A stretch of DNA of 64,000 nucleotides from positions 186,001 through 250,000 of the forward strand of contig CABJAP010000004.1 in assembly GCA_902363595.1 (NCBI GenBank), in the 5' to 3' direction. The notes beneath the pieces were generated by a model, which was given only the letters and a program-made list of their open reading frames with translations, searched no databases and had not been told where the DNA came from. The DNA comes from Clostridia bacterium (GTDB taxonomy: Bacteria > Bacillota > Clostridia > Peptostreptococcales > Anaerovoracaceae). The number at the start of each line of letters is the position of its first letter. The first letter of the stretch is position 1. The position numbers and the translations under genes were made by a program. Shown one piece after another: positions 41,901 to 50,371 of this stretch.

Positions 41901-43880
41901 ATGGAAAATAAACTTATAAACGAAAAGTCCCCGTATCTTCACCAACATGCAAACAACCCGGTGAACTGGTACCCGTGGGGCGAAGAGGCCTTCCAAAAAG
42001 CAGAACAAGAAGACAAGCCGATCTTCCTTTCCATCGGCTATTCGACCTGTCACTGGTGCCACGTGATGGCCCACGAATCCTTTGAAGACCAGGAAGTTGC
42101 CCAGCTTCTCAACGATGGCTTCGTTTCCATAAAAGTGGACCGGGAGGAGCGTCCGGATGTGGATGCGGTATATATGGCCGTCTGCCAGGCTCTGACCGGA
42201 TCCGGCGGCTGGCCCCTGACCATTATCATGACGCCAAAAAAAGAACCGTTCTTCGCAGGAACGTATTTCCCCAAACGGGGAAAACGCGGCCAGGCCGGTC
42301 TGATCGAGCTGCTTACCTTTATCCAGGAAACCTGGCAGGAGAACAAAAGCAAGCTGATCTTGGAAGGGCATAAAATAACCAACTTCATAAAAGAACATGC
42401 ACAAGAGACCGCAGCAGGAGGCGCAGACGACGAGGACTTGATGGAAAAAGCCCGGGACTACTACAAGCAGACCTTTGATGCACGATGGGGCGGATTTGGC
42501 CCCATGCCGAAATTCCCTTCGCCTCATAATCTTTTGTTTCTGATGGAAACAGGGGGAAGCGAAGAATTGGGTATGGCCCAAAAGACGCTGATCCAGATGT
42601 ATCGGGGTGGTCTGTTCGACCACATCGGCGGCGGATTCAGCCGCTATTCAACCGATGAACGGTGGCTGGCGCCCCATTTTGAAAAAATGCTCTACGACAA
42701 TGCGCTGCTGATTCTGGCATATGCTAAAGGTTATGAAAAGACCGAAAACCAACTGTATAAGGAGATCGTCCAGCGGACAGTTCAATATATCGAGCGGGAG
42801 CTGACGGATGAAGAAGGCGGTTTTTATTGCGGACAAGACGCGGACAGCGAAGGTGAAGAGGGAAAATACTACCTTTTTACTCCCGGCGAAATCATCCAAG
42901 TGCTGGGCGAAGAGGATGGCGGCGCATTCTGCCGGCAATTCGACATCACGGCCGCCGGTAATTTTGAGGGAAAAAGCATTCCCAACCGGATTAAAGATGC
43001 CCAATATGAGCAGATGCCGTCCAAAGACCAGGTGGAAAAACTGTTGGAATATCGGAAAAAGAGGACCTGGCTGCACAAGGACGATAAAGTGCTGACGGGT
43101 TGGAACGGCTTGATGATCGCAGCGCTGTGCAGAGCGTCGAGATTGATGAATGAGTCTCAGTACCTTGAGCTGGCAGAGGCGGGAGCACGTTTTATCTGGA
43201 ACAATCTGCAGCAGGACGGATATTTAAAAGCAAGATGGCGCCAGGGAGAAGCCGCCCATGCAGGAACACTGGATGACTATGCATTTTTAGCCTGGGGCCT
43301 GCTGGAGTGCTATCGGAGCACCCTGGAAGCCGACTATTTGGAACGTGCCATACAGATTGGAAAGCGAATGACGGAGCAGTTCTTTGATTGGGAAAATGGC
43401 GGCTGCTACCTGTACGGTAAAGATAGCGAACAGCTGATTATCCGCCCCAAAGAGGCATATGACGGTGCGATGCCGTCGGGAAATTCTGTTGCTGCCCTGG
43501 TAATGGACCAGCTGGCTTTTTATACCGGTGAGGACAGCTGGCGGCAGGCGCGGGAAAAACAATGGGATTTTATGAGGGCAAAAGCGGCAGGACATCCTGC
43601 GGCGCTCAGCTTCTTTCTTTGGCAAATGGAAGAAGAACAGAGCTCCAGCCAGTTGATCTGTACTTCGCAGGCGGCGCTTCCTCCACAAAGCTTTCAAAAC
43701 TATAACGTGAAGATTCTGCAGGTTACAGAAGAAAACCGGGAAAAAATGCTCATAATCGCCCCGTTTCTAAGCCAATACCCAATCCCGGAAAAAGAGGCTT
43801 CCTATTACCTTTGCAGAGGGCAGCGATGCGAAAGTCCGGTCAGCAGCTTGAAAGAATTGGAAGAAAAATACAATTTATGA
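41901..43880 (+). CDS. YyaL-like thioredoxin-domain protein
   Basis: Large soluble protein of 659 residues. An N-terminal thioredoxin-like domain (about 1-170; DUF255) begins [21 protein letters not shown] and contains [16 protein letters not shown] with a Cys-x-x-Cys motif. A (alpha/alpha)6-barrel glycosidase-like domain follows, with [11 protein letters not shown] near 258-270, [12 protein letters not shown] and [20 protein letters not shown] helices. The family is conserved from bacteria to man (spermatogenesis-associated protein 20) but its reaction is unknown. ATG 41901 has AAAAGGTGG upstream; an in-frame ATG at 41877 covers that site. The gene stands alone between two terminator/promoter regions. 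Confidence 0.92.
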   Translation: MENKLINEKSPYLHQHANNPVNWYPWGEEAFQKAEQEDKPIFLSIGYSTCHWCHVMAHESFEDQEVAQLLNDGFVSIKVDREERPDVDAVYMAVCQALTGSGGWPLTIIMTPKKEPFFAGTYFPKRGKRGQAGLIELLTFIQETWQENKSKLILEGHKITNFIKEHAQETAAGGADDEDLMEKARDYYKQTFDARWGGFGPMPKFPSPHNLLFLMETGGSEELGMAQKTLIQMYRGGLFDHIGGGFSRYSTDERWLAPHFEKMLYDNALLILAYAKGYEKTENQLYKEIVQRTVQYIERELTDEEGGFYCGQDADSEGEEGKYYLFTPGEIIQVLGEEDGGAFCRQFDITAAGNFEGKSIPNRIKDAQYEQMPSKDQVEKLLEYRKKRTWLHKDDKVLTGWNGLMIAALCRASRLMNESQYLELAEAGARFIWNNLQQDGYLKARWRQGEAAHAGTLDDYAFLAWGLLECYRSTLEADYLERAIQIGKRMTEQFFDWENGGCYLYGKDSEQLIIRPKEAYDGAMPSGNSVAALVMDQLAFYTGEDSWRQAREKQWDFMRAKAAGHPAALSFFLWQMEEEQSSSQLICTSQAALPPQSFQNYNVKILQVTEENREKMLIIAPFLSQYPIPEKEASYYLCRGQRCESPVSSLKELEEKYNL

Positions 43881-43909
43881 TTGACAAAATATGTAAATTA
43901 AAATATAAT
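43881..43909 (+). promoter_or_regulatory. Perfect-consensus promoter before ydbC-like gene
   Basis: TTGACA (43881-43886), a 17-base spacer and TATAAT (43904-43909). The predicted transcript begins with an inverted repeat ATGCGGG/CCCGCAT (43914-43938), which would form a 5' stem-loop that may protect the message. Confidence 0.85.
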
Positions 43910-43966
43910 ATGGATGCGGGTAAAAAAGGGGCCCGCATTCATTCTGGGAAAGGAGATACATAGAAA

Positions 43967-44203
43967 ATGCATGATAATGAAAGAAGCGAGATCGTATTTG
44001 AGATCAAAGAACAGATTGGTGTGATAAAGCCGTATCCTACCGGCTGGAACAAAGAACTGAACCTGGTATCATGGAACGGTAATCCCGTAAAATATGATAT
44101 AAGGGATTGGGATCCGGAGCATGAACATATGTCCAGGGGAATTACACTGCATCCGGATGAGATGCGTAAGATTGTTCAATTGCTCAAAGACCGGCAGGTC
44201 TGA
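43967..44203 (+). CDS. YdbC/PC4-family single-stranded DNA-binding protein
   Basis: 78-residue protein of the PC4/YdbC family, which resembles the eukaryotic coactivator p15/PC4 and binds single-stranded nucleic acid as a dimer. The core FEIKEQIGVIKPYPTGWNKE is followed by LNLVSWNGNPVKYDIRDWD, a beta-sheet with the typical Trp-Asn-Gly. A final helix HPDEMRKIVQLLKD follows. AAAGGAG precedes ATG 43967. It is driven by a perfect-consensus promoter with a 5' hairpin, so high constitutive expression is expected. It may be cotranscribed with the small Cys-rich gene after it. Confidence 0.88.
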   Translation: MHDNERSEIVFEIKEQIGVIKPYPTGWNKELNLVSWNGNPVKYDIRDWDPEHEHMSRGITLHPDEMRKIVQLLKDRQV

Positions 44204-44271
44204 GGGAAAGACACATAATCGGGGGAAATGCATATAGTGATAGAAAAAGACTTTTTAGGAGGTATTTCCAT

Positions 44272-44427
44272 ATGAGATGCTATAACAAAAACGAAGAAGG
44301 CATTGAGCCTGCTCTGTTATTTTTCTTCTTGATCCTTGTGCTGATCTTCTGCAAACCAGGAATCGTCGGATGCGGCGATGAATGCTGCGAAAGAGAACCG
44401 GTATGTGAACCGTCCTGTGACTGTTAA
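44272..44427 (+). CDS. 51-residue cysteine-rich single-span membrane protein
   Basis: Small reading frame with TTAGGAGG ideally placed before ATG 44272. The product has a short polar N terminus (MRCYNKNEEG), one hydrophobic segment (residues 14-26, LLFFFLILVLIF) and a Cys-rich tail. Eight Cys are at positions 3, 27, 34, 38, 39, 45, 49 and 51. The tail could bind metal or form disulfides outside the membrane. I do not recognise a family. A perfect bidirectional terminator follows 17 bases after the stop. Good ribosome site, codon use and context support a real gene. Confidence 0.7.
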   Translation: MRCYNKNEEGIEPALLFFFLILVLIFCKPGIVGCGDECCEREPVCEPSCDC

Positions 44428-44443
44428 ACGCTTGCTTAGCACC

Positions 44444-44481
44444 AGTAAAAATTCCGTCTGTAATCAGACGGAATTTTTACT
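44444..44481. terminator. Perfect 17-bp bidirectional terminator
   Basis: AGTAAAAATTCCGTCTG and CAGACGGAATTTTTACT pair with loop TAAT. The run of T on both strands suits the convergent genes on either side. The last codons of the minus-strand DUF378 gene are encoded within the stem. Confidence 0.92.
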
Positions 44482-44661
44482 TCTATCAAAGAAGAATGAA
44501 ATGGCATAAAGTCCGGCGAGCCCAACTACAGCGAAAATGATTTTGCTGATAAAGAGCAGGCTGTTCCCAAAGATTGCTGTGACCAGATTAAAGTTAAAGA
44601 ATCCAATCAAGCCCCAATTTATTGCGCCGATGATGATCAGCGCAAGAACTAATTTTTTCAA
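44464..44661 (-). CDS. DUF378 small membrane protein
   Basis: 65-residue protein with two membrane helices of the DUF378 family: KKLVLALIIIGAINWGLIGF with the conserved Asn-Trp-Gly, then IISKIIFAVVGLAGLYAI-type second helix and a basic tail. Function unknown. The start is taken as TTG 44661 because AGGGGTG lies five bases upstream; in-frame GTG and TTG codons at 44670 and 44679 are alternatives but overlap that site. The coding end (SKNSV and TGA) runs into the perfect terminator stem, so terminator and gene end coincide. Confidence 0.82.
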   Translation of the reverse strand: MKKLVLALIIIGAINWGLIGFFNFNLVTAIFGNSLLFISKIIFAVVGLAGLYAISFFFDRSKNSV

Positions 44662-44709
44662 AGTACTCACCCCTTTCAATAGGTATTTTGCCCATTTCTA
44701 CATAAAATA

Positions 44710-44718
44710 TGATATACT
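44710..44718 (+). promoter_or_regulatory. Extended -10 before uridine-kinase-like gene
   Basis: TGATATACT supplies a TGn-extended TATACT (44713-44718), 29 bases before the GTG start; no clear -35. Confidence 0.5.
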
Positions 44719-44747
44719 AATCAGTAATCGTTTAAGGAGGAAGTCAC

Positions 44748-46412
44748 GTGAAGATTAAATTAAAAACAGGCCCAAAAGAGCCGGAACGTGAAATTGAAAT
44801 AAAAAAACCTGTTCCCATAGAAGAATTAAAAGACACTTGGGGCAAAGAACTGCCCTATACAATTCTTGCTGCTAAGGTGGATAATAAAATAGAAGAGTTG
44901 ACCATGATTGTTGACCATGACTGCAGTATCGAGTTTCTGGACATGCGCACGCAAGCTGCAAATCTGATTTATCAATACAGTCTGTGTTTGATTTATCTAA
45001 AAGCAATCGAGGATGTGCTGGGAAAGATACCTGTGGAAATTCAGAACTCTCTTAACAAAGGACTTTATACAGAAATTAAAACTGCCAGGGCCGTAACCGA
45101 ACCGCAAGTGCGTGCTATTGAAAGACGGATGAAGCTGCTGGTGAAAGAGAACCGGCCTATTGTAAAAGAATCTGTATCCTGGGATCAGGCAATTAAGCTG
45201 CTGACCGAACGAGGTTATGAAGAAAAGATTCGAATTTTAAAAAATCACCCGGAGATTGAGCATCCCGTGTTCTACTGCCTGGATAATTATAAAAATTTCT
45301 TTTACGGAGCCATGGTTCCTTCAACCGGATATATCAAGTTCTTTGAGCTGGTAAAATATCGCCGCGGCGTTATTCTCCGGTTCCCCTATCCTTCTGAGCC
45401 CAACCGCATTCCGCCGTATGTGGATGAGAAAAAGCTTTGCTCTGCGTTTGGTGAAGCGAAAAAATGGCACAAGCTTTTAAAGATTTCTTATCTGGCCGAT
45501 CTCAACGAAAAGGTTCGGGACGGAGAATATAAAGAAATCATTTTGCTTTCGGAAGCACTCCATGAGAAAAAGGTGGCCGAGATTGCAGACCAGATCACAA
45601 GAGGTAAAAAACGCATCATACTGATAGCAGGCCCGTCATCTTCCGGGAAAACTACTTTTGCCAGACGGCTGTGCATACAACTTAAGGTCAACGGGCTGGA
45701 TCCGCTGTATATGGGTACGGACGATTATTTTGTAGAACGGAAGGACACTCCGCTGGATGAAGATGGGGAACCTAACTACGAAGATTTATCCGCCATTGAC
45801 ATCGATCTGTTCAACAGCAACATGAATGGCCTGCTCTGCGGCAAGCAGGTAGACCTTCCTACCTTTGATTTCATTGAAGGAACGAAGCTTTACGGCAAAC
45901 GGATTACGTCGATCAAACCCCATCAGCCTATTGTCATAGAAGGGATTCATGCCCTCAACAAAGAACTGACCAAATATATATCGGAGGAAGAAAAGTTCCG
46001 CATTTATATCAGTCCGTTCACCCAATTGAATATTGACAGCCATAATCGGATTCCCACTACCGATGCCCGGATTCTGAGGCGAATGGTCAGGGATCATCTT
46101 TTCAGAGGCCATTCTGCAAAGATGACCATTGCTGACTGGCCCAAGGTACGCAAGGGGGAGGACAAAAATATTTTTCCATTTAATGGAGAGGCGGATGTGC
46201 TGTTTAATTCGGCATTGACCTATGAGCTGGCTGTTTTGAAAAAATATGCCCAGCCCCTATTGGAAGAAATCGATCGATCAGAGCCGGAATACAGCGACGC
46301 GCGGAGACTGCTCAAGTTTCTGACCTTTTTCGAGGCCATTGAGGAGGAATCGATCATTCCCAACAATTCGATCCTGAGAGAGTTTATAGGCGGAAGTATA
46401 TTTGTAGAATGA
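44748..46412 (+). CDS. Nucleoside kinase with TGS-like N terminus (uridine kinase family)
   Basis: 554-residue P-loop kinase. The N-terminal 65 residues look like a TGS-type small domain. The middle (about 70-270) resembles the second domain of threonyl-tRNA synthetase (IKLLTERGYEEKIRILKNHP is of the editing-region type). The C-terminal third is a phosphoribulokinase/uridine-kinase domain with Walker A LIAGPSSSGKTTFARRL near residue 286 and YMGTDDYFV, VIEGIHALN and TDARILRRMVRDH. It is conserved in Clostridia as a putative nucleoside kinase of unknown exact substrate. The start is GTG 44748 with AAGGAGGAA upstream. It is followed after 27 bases by a PfkB kinase. Confidence 0.88.
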   Translation: MKIKLKTGPKEPEREIEIKKPVPIEELKDTWGKELPYTILAAKVDNKIEELTMIVDHDCSIEFLDMRTQAANLIYQYSLCLIYLKAIEDVLGKIPVEIQNSLNKGLYTEIKTARAVTEPQVRAIERRMKLLVKENRPIVKESVSWDQAIKLLTERGYEEKIRILKNHPEIEHPVFYCLDNYKNFFYGAMVPSTGYIKFFELVKYRRGVILRFPYPSEPNRIPPYVDEKKLCSAFGEAKKWHKLLKISYLADLNEKVRDGEYKEIILLSEALHEKKVAEIADQITRGKKRIILIAGPSSSGKTTFARRLCIQLKVNGLDPLYMGTDDYFVERKDTPLDEDGEPNYEDLSAIDIDLFNSNMNGLLCGKQVDLPTFDFIEGTKLYGKRITSIKPHQPIVIEGIHALNKELTKYISEEEKFRIYISPFTQLNIDSHNRIPTTDARILRRMVRDHLFRGHSAKMTIADWPKVRKGEDKNIFPFNGEADVLFNSALTYELAVLKKYAQPLLEEIDRSEPEYSDARRLLKFLTFFEAIEEESIIPNNSILREFIGGSIFVE

Positions 46413-46439
46413 TTCATATAGGAAAAGGAGAAATATTGA

Positions 46440-47342
46440 ATGAGTGAAATTACAGTAATTGGTGGAATTAAAGGAAATGTTGTAGCAAATGCACAAGAGC
46501 AGCTGATGGCTGCCCAGCAGAATGGAGGAACCATCTCCGTTTCGTACGGCGGAACAGGACGTAATATTGCGGAAAACCTGGGACGGCTGGGTGCTGCTAC
46601 GGCTTTTGTGGGCGCAGCGGGAAATGATATCGTAGGCAGGGGGGCCAAGTTGGAACTGGAAGCCTTGGGGGTGGATACGTCTCAGCTGCATTTGATTCAA
46701 GGACAAAATACTGCCATGAATATCTCAATTCTCGATATTGTCGGCGATCTGGAATTTGGGGTGGAGAACATCGACGCGTACGGCTTGATCGATCTTGAGG
46801 CGATCGATCAAGTGCTGCCCATGATCAATAATTCTGAGATCGTGTGTGTGGATGGAACCTTGTCCGAAGGCGTTTTAACCTATTTGGCAGAAACGGTAGA
46901 AGTGCCGCTGTTTTTCGACCCGCATACGGAAGAGGACGCAACAAAAGTCAAAGAATTCATCGGCTCTTTCCATACCATCAAGCCCAATCGAGGAGAAGCG
47001 TCCGCTATCTGCGGCCTGGATATTTTCAGCGAAGACCAGTTGATGGAAGCTGGCAAATGGTTTGCTGATCAGGGGGTGAAACGTGTATTTATCACCATGA
47101 GCGGCGGCGGTGTCTATTATAAGGAAGGGATGAAGGAAGGAATTCTGCGGCCGGAGCAGGTGCTGCCTTTTGCCAATGAAGAGGGGGCCGGCGATGCTTT
47201 TTCCGCGGCTATCCTGGACGGAACGAGAAAGAACATGGATATAGAGGCGATTGCAGCATACGGAATGAAGGCGGCGGCCATCGCCTTGGAAAGTAAATGC
47301 GCGGTAAATCCGCTGATGAGTGAGAGGAGGATGCAGGAATGA
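46440..47342 (+). CDS. PfkB-family carbohydrate/nucleoside kinase
   Basis: 300-residue sugar or nucleoside kinase of the ribokinase fold. The N-terminal motif GGTGRNIAENLGRLG near 38-52 and the C-terminal signature EEGAGDAFSAAILDG near 243-257 with the catalytic Asp identify the PfkB family. The lid region KPNRGEASAI is at about 180-190. Close relatives include pseudouridine kinases and adenosine-kinase-like proteins, but the substrate cannot be decided. AAAGGAG precedes ATG 46440, 27 bases after the uridine-kinase-like gene. The end overlaps the LUD gene by 4 bases. No pseudouridine glycosidase gene is next to it. Confidence 0.92.
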   Translation: MSEITVIGGIKGNVVANAQEQLMAAQQNGGTISVSYGGTGRNIAENLGRLGAATAFVGAAGNDIVGRGAKLELEALGVDTSQLHLIQGQNTAMNISILDIVGDLEFGVENIDAYGLIDLEAIDQVLPMINNSEIVCVDGTLSEGVLTYLAETVEVPLFFDPHTEEDATKVKEFIGSFHTIKPNRGEASAICGLDIFSEDQLMEAGKWFADQGVKRVFITMSGGGVYYKEGMKEGILRPEQVLPFANEEGAGDAFSAAILDGTRKNMDIEAIAAYGMKAAAIALESKCAVNPLMSERRMQE

Positions 47343-47959
47343 ATGAACACGTAAAAGAAGCCAATAAAAAACGGATCGAAGCCATTATTAAAAATCTAGA
47401 AACTCGAAACATGAGCGGTTACTATTGTGAAACCGCAGAGGATGCCAAGAATAAGATTTTGTCCATGATCAGCGAGGGCGACCTGGTTTCTTGGGGCGGA
47501 TCGGCTTCTCTGGATGAGCTGGGAATTAAAAAAGAATTGAAAAACGTGCTGGACGGAACAGCTCCTTCCAAGGAGGAAGCCCTGGAAAACCGCCGCAAAG
47601 CGTTTATGGCAGATGTATATCTGACTGGAACCAATGCCGTTACTATGGATGGAGAGCTGGTCAATATTGACAAGACGGGCAACCGGGTAGCGGCCATGTG
47701 CTTTGGACCTAAAAAAGTCATTGTAGTGGCAGGAATTAATAAAATTGTTGAAAATGAAGATGCTGCTGTCGGCAGGATCCGGACAGAGGCCTGCGTGCCC
47801 AATGCCATTCGCTTGGGGTTGATGACACCGTGCGCAGTAACTGGAAAATGCGCCCACTGCCTGGGACAGTCCATGTGCTGCTATACTGTGACTACCAGAG
47901 CCAGCGCGATTAAGGACAGGATACATATTATATTGGTTAATGAACACTTAGGCTATTAA
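47339..47959 (+). CDS. LUD-domain protein (lactate-utilisation-like)
   Basis: 206-residue protein of the LUD (DUF162) family, related to the LutC/LldG and LutB N-terminal domains. Characteristic parts are ISEGDLVSWGGSASLDELGI, VYLTGTNAVTMDGELVNID, RVAAMCFGPKKVIVVAGINKIV and a C-terminal Cys cluster CAHCLGQSMCC. Stand-alone LUD proteins are common in Clostridia and their role is not settled. The 4-base overlap with the PfkB kinase gene shows translational coupling, an association without obvious logic in lactate metabolism. The Cys-rich tail could bind metal. A terminator follows. Confidence 0.9.
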   Translation: MNEHVKEANKKRIEAIIKNLETRNMSGYYCETAEDAKNKILSMISEGDLVSWGGSASLDELGIKKELKNVLDGTAPSKEEALENRRKAFMADVYLTGTNAVTMDGELVNIDKTGNRVAAMCFGPKKVIVVAGINKIVENEDAAVGRIRTEACVPNAIRLGLMTPCAVTGKCAHCLGQSMCCYTVTTRASAIKDRIHIILVNEHLGY

Positions 47960-47976
47960 AGGCTTACGGCCCAGTG

Positions 47977-48033
47977 AACGCCTGTCCGCGTCTGCCCGCC
48001 GTTAGAAGCGGAGTGCGGGGCAGGCGTTTTGTT
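47977..48033 (+). terminator. Intrinsic terminator after LUD gene
   Basis: AACGCCTGTCCGC pairs with GCGGGGCAGGCGTT across an inner hairpin, followed by TTGTTT. Confidence 0.8.
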
Positions 48034-48053
48034 TGAATGAAAGGGAGGAGCCT

Positions 48054-48875
48054 ATGCAAATTGAATATTATATTGTGGACGTTTTTACAAATGATAAGTT
48101 CGGCGGTAATCCGGCGGCGGTCTGCCTTTTAGAGGAGGCGATTTCCACGAAACTGCAGCAAAAAATTGCGTCAGAGATTAATTTGTCTGAGACGGCATTT
48201 CTCATTAAAAGGAGCGATGCCGACGCGGTTTATGATCTGCGTTGGTTTACACCTAAAGTGGAAGTGGAATTGTGCGGCCATGCGACCTTGGCATCCGGAT
48301 ATGTTTTGTATGAGCAAGCAGGCGTGAACGCGGATGCGGTCCGGTTCAACACCTTATCGGGCGTTCTTTCAGTTGCCAAAGCCCAAGAGCGCTTCTGGCT
48401 AACGCTGCCCAAAAGAAAACCCAGTCCGACAGGATGTTACAAGTCTTTTGCTTCAGCGTTTGGTACGGACAATTTTCAGACATTGAAAGCCAATGATTTT
48501 TTTCTGGTCTTTGATTCACCGGAAGAAGTGGCAGCGCTCGAGCCGGATTTTGAGAAGTTGAAGCTGGTGAAAGAAGAGGCGGGACTGGAGGATGACGTAT
48601 TCGGCATCATTGTTACGGCCCGCGGCGGCGGATTTGGCTGCGATTTTGTTTCGCGATTTTTTGCGCCTAATGCAGGCATTAATGAAGATCCGGTTACCGG
48701 GAGAGCCCATAGCAGCCTGGTGCCGTATTGGTCAGACGTTCTGCATAAAAAGGATTTGACCGCAAAGCAGCTGTCGGAGCGGCGAGGAGATATCGCCTGC
48801 GTCAATAACGATGATGATACGGTGAGCTTGGGAGCGGAACTCCAAATCTTCTCCAAAGGGTACATTTTGCTTTAA
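48054..48875 (+). CDS. PhzF-family isomerase-like protein
   Basis: 273-residue protein of the PhzF/diaminopimelate-epimerase fold. The family start IEYYIVDVFTNDKFGGNPAAVCLL, the catalytic Glu in INLSETAFLI (near residue 46), VELCGHATLASGYVL and the C-terminal FAPNAGINEDPVTGRAHS are all visible. PhzF proteins catalyse isomerisation of small carboxylated metabolites; most homologues have no known substrate and phenazine synthesis is not implied. ATG 48054 has GGGAGGAG upstream; the in-frame TTG at 48033 is inside the upstream terminator. A single gene followed by a 1.2-kb gene-free region. Confidence 0.93.
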   Translation: MQIEYYIVDVFTNDKFGGNPAAVCLLEEAISTKLQQKIASEINLSETAFLIKRSDADAVYDLRWFTPKVEVELCGHATLASGYVLYEQAGVNADAVRFNTLSGVLSVAKAQERFWLTLPKRKPSPTGCYKSFASAFGTDNFQTLKANDFFLVFDSPEEVAALEPDFEKLKLVKEEAGLEDDVFGIIVTARGGGFGCDFVSRFFAPNAGINEDPVTGRAHSSLVPYWSDVLHKKDLTAKQLSERRGDIACVNNDDDTVSLGAELQIFSKGYILL

Positions 48876-48967
48876 CAAGGTGATAGTGTTTTATCGGGTT
48901 TGGCTGGCCAGCCTGGTTGGGCAGCGGGATTGAGCAGCCGGAGAAACTTTCTGGAAATATCTGATTT

Positions 48968-49072
48968 ATTTACGCAAAGCTGTGGATTTGTGGGGCGTCA
49001 TATTGAGAATAAAGGGAGTTTCCTGTCCCATCTCCAATTCGAGAGGGAATAACCGTTGAAAAATGCGTAAAT
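48968..49072 (+). repeat. 105-bp dispersed repeat, copy 2
   Basis: The ends ATTTACGCA (48968-48976) and TGCGTAAAT (49064-49072) are perfect 9-bp inverted repeats. CCGTTGAAAA lies near the right end, and AAGCTGTGG then TGTGGGGC near the left. The same arrangement and length occur inverted at 40271-40375. Confidence 0.7.
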
Positions 49073-49787
49073 TCTGCGACGTATCCTTAATTATTTCACA
49101 GACGGCCCCATTCCTTTCAAAAACCAAACCTTAACCAACTGAGCCGTCGGGCCAGAAAAGGGCTTACTATCAAAAACCATGAAAGAAATATTGGAAACCA
49201 GACTGTTTCTGGCTTACAGCCTGCCTTTCCAGAGCCAAGCCGCACCAAAACTATCAGGATTGGTCCCGCAACCATTTAATGCTGATCGTTTCCAAGTACC
49301 AAACATCAAGCACCCGGCACCAAGCAGCGGGAAAGCCCGCCCGCAATAAATCCTCTTAAAACTGCCGCTTATCTTCCCGACCCCCTCCCAAAACTACAGG
49401 CCACACCCCTCAATTCAAAAAAACGCAGCAATTTCTCCCTCAACTCTATCGTCAGCCCGCATCTTCAACAATCCCAGCATCTCGTATCAAGCTCTGTCAA
49501 AACTATGACCCAGCATACAAAAAACATGCAACCCGTGCGGCAACCTGCACTGCCCAAGCCGCCGCCAGATTTCGCAGAAGCTGCCTCCCAACAATCGTCC
49601 GCTGCATCCGCCAAATCCCATATCTTGTAGGCAAATTGCTAAAACTAAGAAAAGATACACTAGAAATGCGGCGAAAAAGGAACACCAGGATGCGTGTTCA
49701 GAAAACATCTCTTTTATGCATTGGAAACACAGCCTTTTGCCTGTCCAAAAAACATAAAAAATAGATCAATTTTTTTACCAAAAACTC

Positions 49788-49816
49788 TTGCAATTTCCAA
49801 TCATGTGGTATATACT
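49788..49816 (+). promoter_or_regulatory. Promoter of S10 operon
   Basis: TTGCAA (49788-49793), a 17-base spacer and TATACT (49811-49816); transcription would start near 49823, about 237 bases before rpsJ. Confidence 0.75.
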
Positions 49817-49822
49817 ACAAAA

Positions 49823-50059
49823 GCTTGTGTAAGGCGATGAAGTAGGAAGTTACCTTGCTATAGGATAATTTCTACCGAGAATTGTCCCCACCAGATGGGG
49901 GCGAAGGGATTCGCCGGCTTTTTGCTTTGTGTAAAAAATTAAGAAACACACGGAGCCGTGTACTAAGCAAGCAAGACCTCGTACACGCACTTGAAAAGCG
50001 GGCAGCAGAACCCCCTGTACGAGCATAGCGAAAACAGTACAAAAAATTAGGAGGATGAA
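49823..50059 (+). ncRNA. Structured leader of S10 operon with attenuator
   Basis: A first stem pairs GTAGGAAGTTACC with GGATAATTTCTAC (49842-49875), and a CCCC/GGGG hairpin follows. Then GGCGAA-GGGA-TTCGCC (49900-49915) precedes CTTTTTG, an intrinsic terminator about 100 nt into the transcript. Further pairs (ACACGG/CCGTGT, GTGTAC/GTACAC) fill the rest up to the rpsJ ribosome site. Confidence 0.65.
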
Positions 50060-50371
50060 ATGAGCGAATTACAGAAAATCAGAATTAAGCTTAAGGCTTA
50101 TGACCACGCACTGCTGGATCAGAGCGCAGCCAAGATCGTCGAAACAGCAAAGAAGACCGGCGCAGAAGTTTCCGGCCCGATTCCGCTGCCGACAGAAAAA
50201 GAGGTCATCACGATCTTAAGAGCGGTCCACAAATACAAGGACTCCAGAGAACAGTTCGAACAGAGAACACATAAGAGACTGATCGACATCACCAGTGCTA
50301 CGGCTAAGACGACCGACGCACTGACAAAGCTCGATCTGCCTGCCGGCGTGGACATTGAAATTAAGCTGTAA
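50060..50371 (+). CDS. rpsJ: 30S ribosomal protein S10
   Basis: Component of the 30S head that also serves as NusE in transcription antitermination. The 103 residues show the family start [18 protein letters not shown], the loop [17 protein letters not shown] and the C-terminal [18 protein letters not shown]. Length is normal. AGGAGG lies before ATG 50060. It is the first gene of the S10 operon, preceded by a 237-base leader with an attenuator-like hairpin and followed by an unusually long 289-base gap before rplC. Confidence 0.99.
   Translation: MSELQKIRIKLKAYDHALLDQSAAKIVETAKKTGAEVSGPIPLPTEKEVITILRAVHKYKDSREQFEQRTHKRLIDITSATAKTTDALTKLDLPAGVDIEIKL

Larger units (their letters stand above)
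48876..50059. other. 1.18-kb gene-free region before the S10 operon
   Basis: It holds the second copy of the 105-bp repeat (48968-49072). A long stretch (about 49085-49740) has more C than G on this strand and only short frames without ribosome sites. The S10 operon promoter and structured leader come after 49788. I see no protein gene. The C-rich part could be a degraded gene or a spacer. Confidence 0.6.

Noticed and set aside
48054..48875. PhzF homologue as evidence of phenazine synthesis
   Set aside because: No other phz genes; stand-alone PhzF-like proteins are widespread with other roles.
49487..49708. 73-codon minus-strand frame in the gene-free region
   Set aside because: Hydrophobic and Cys-rich, but no ribosome site, no promoter and a second overlapping frame of equal quality.
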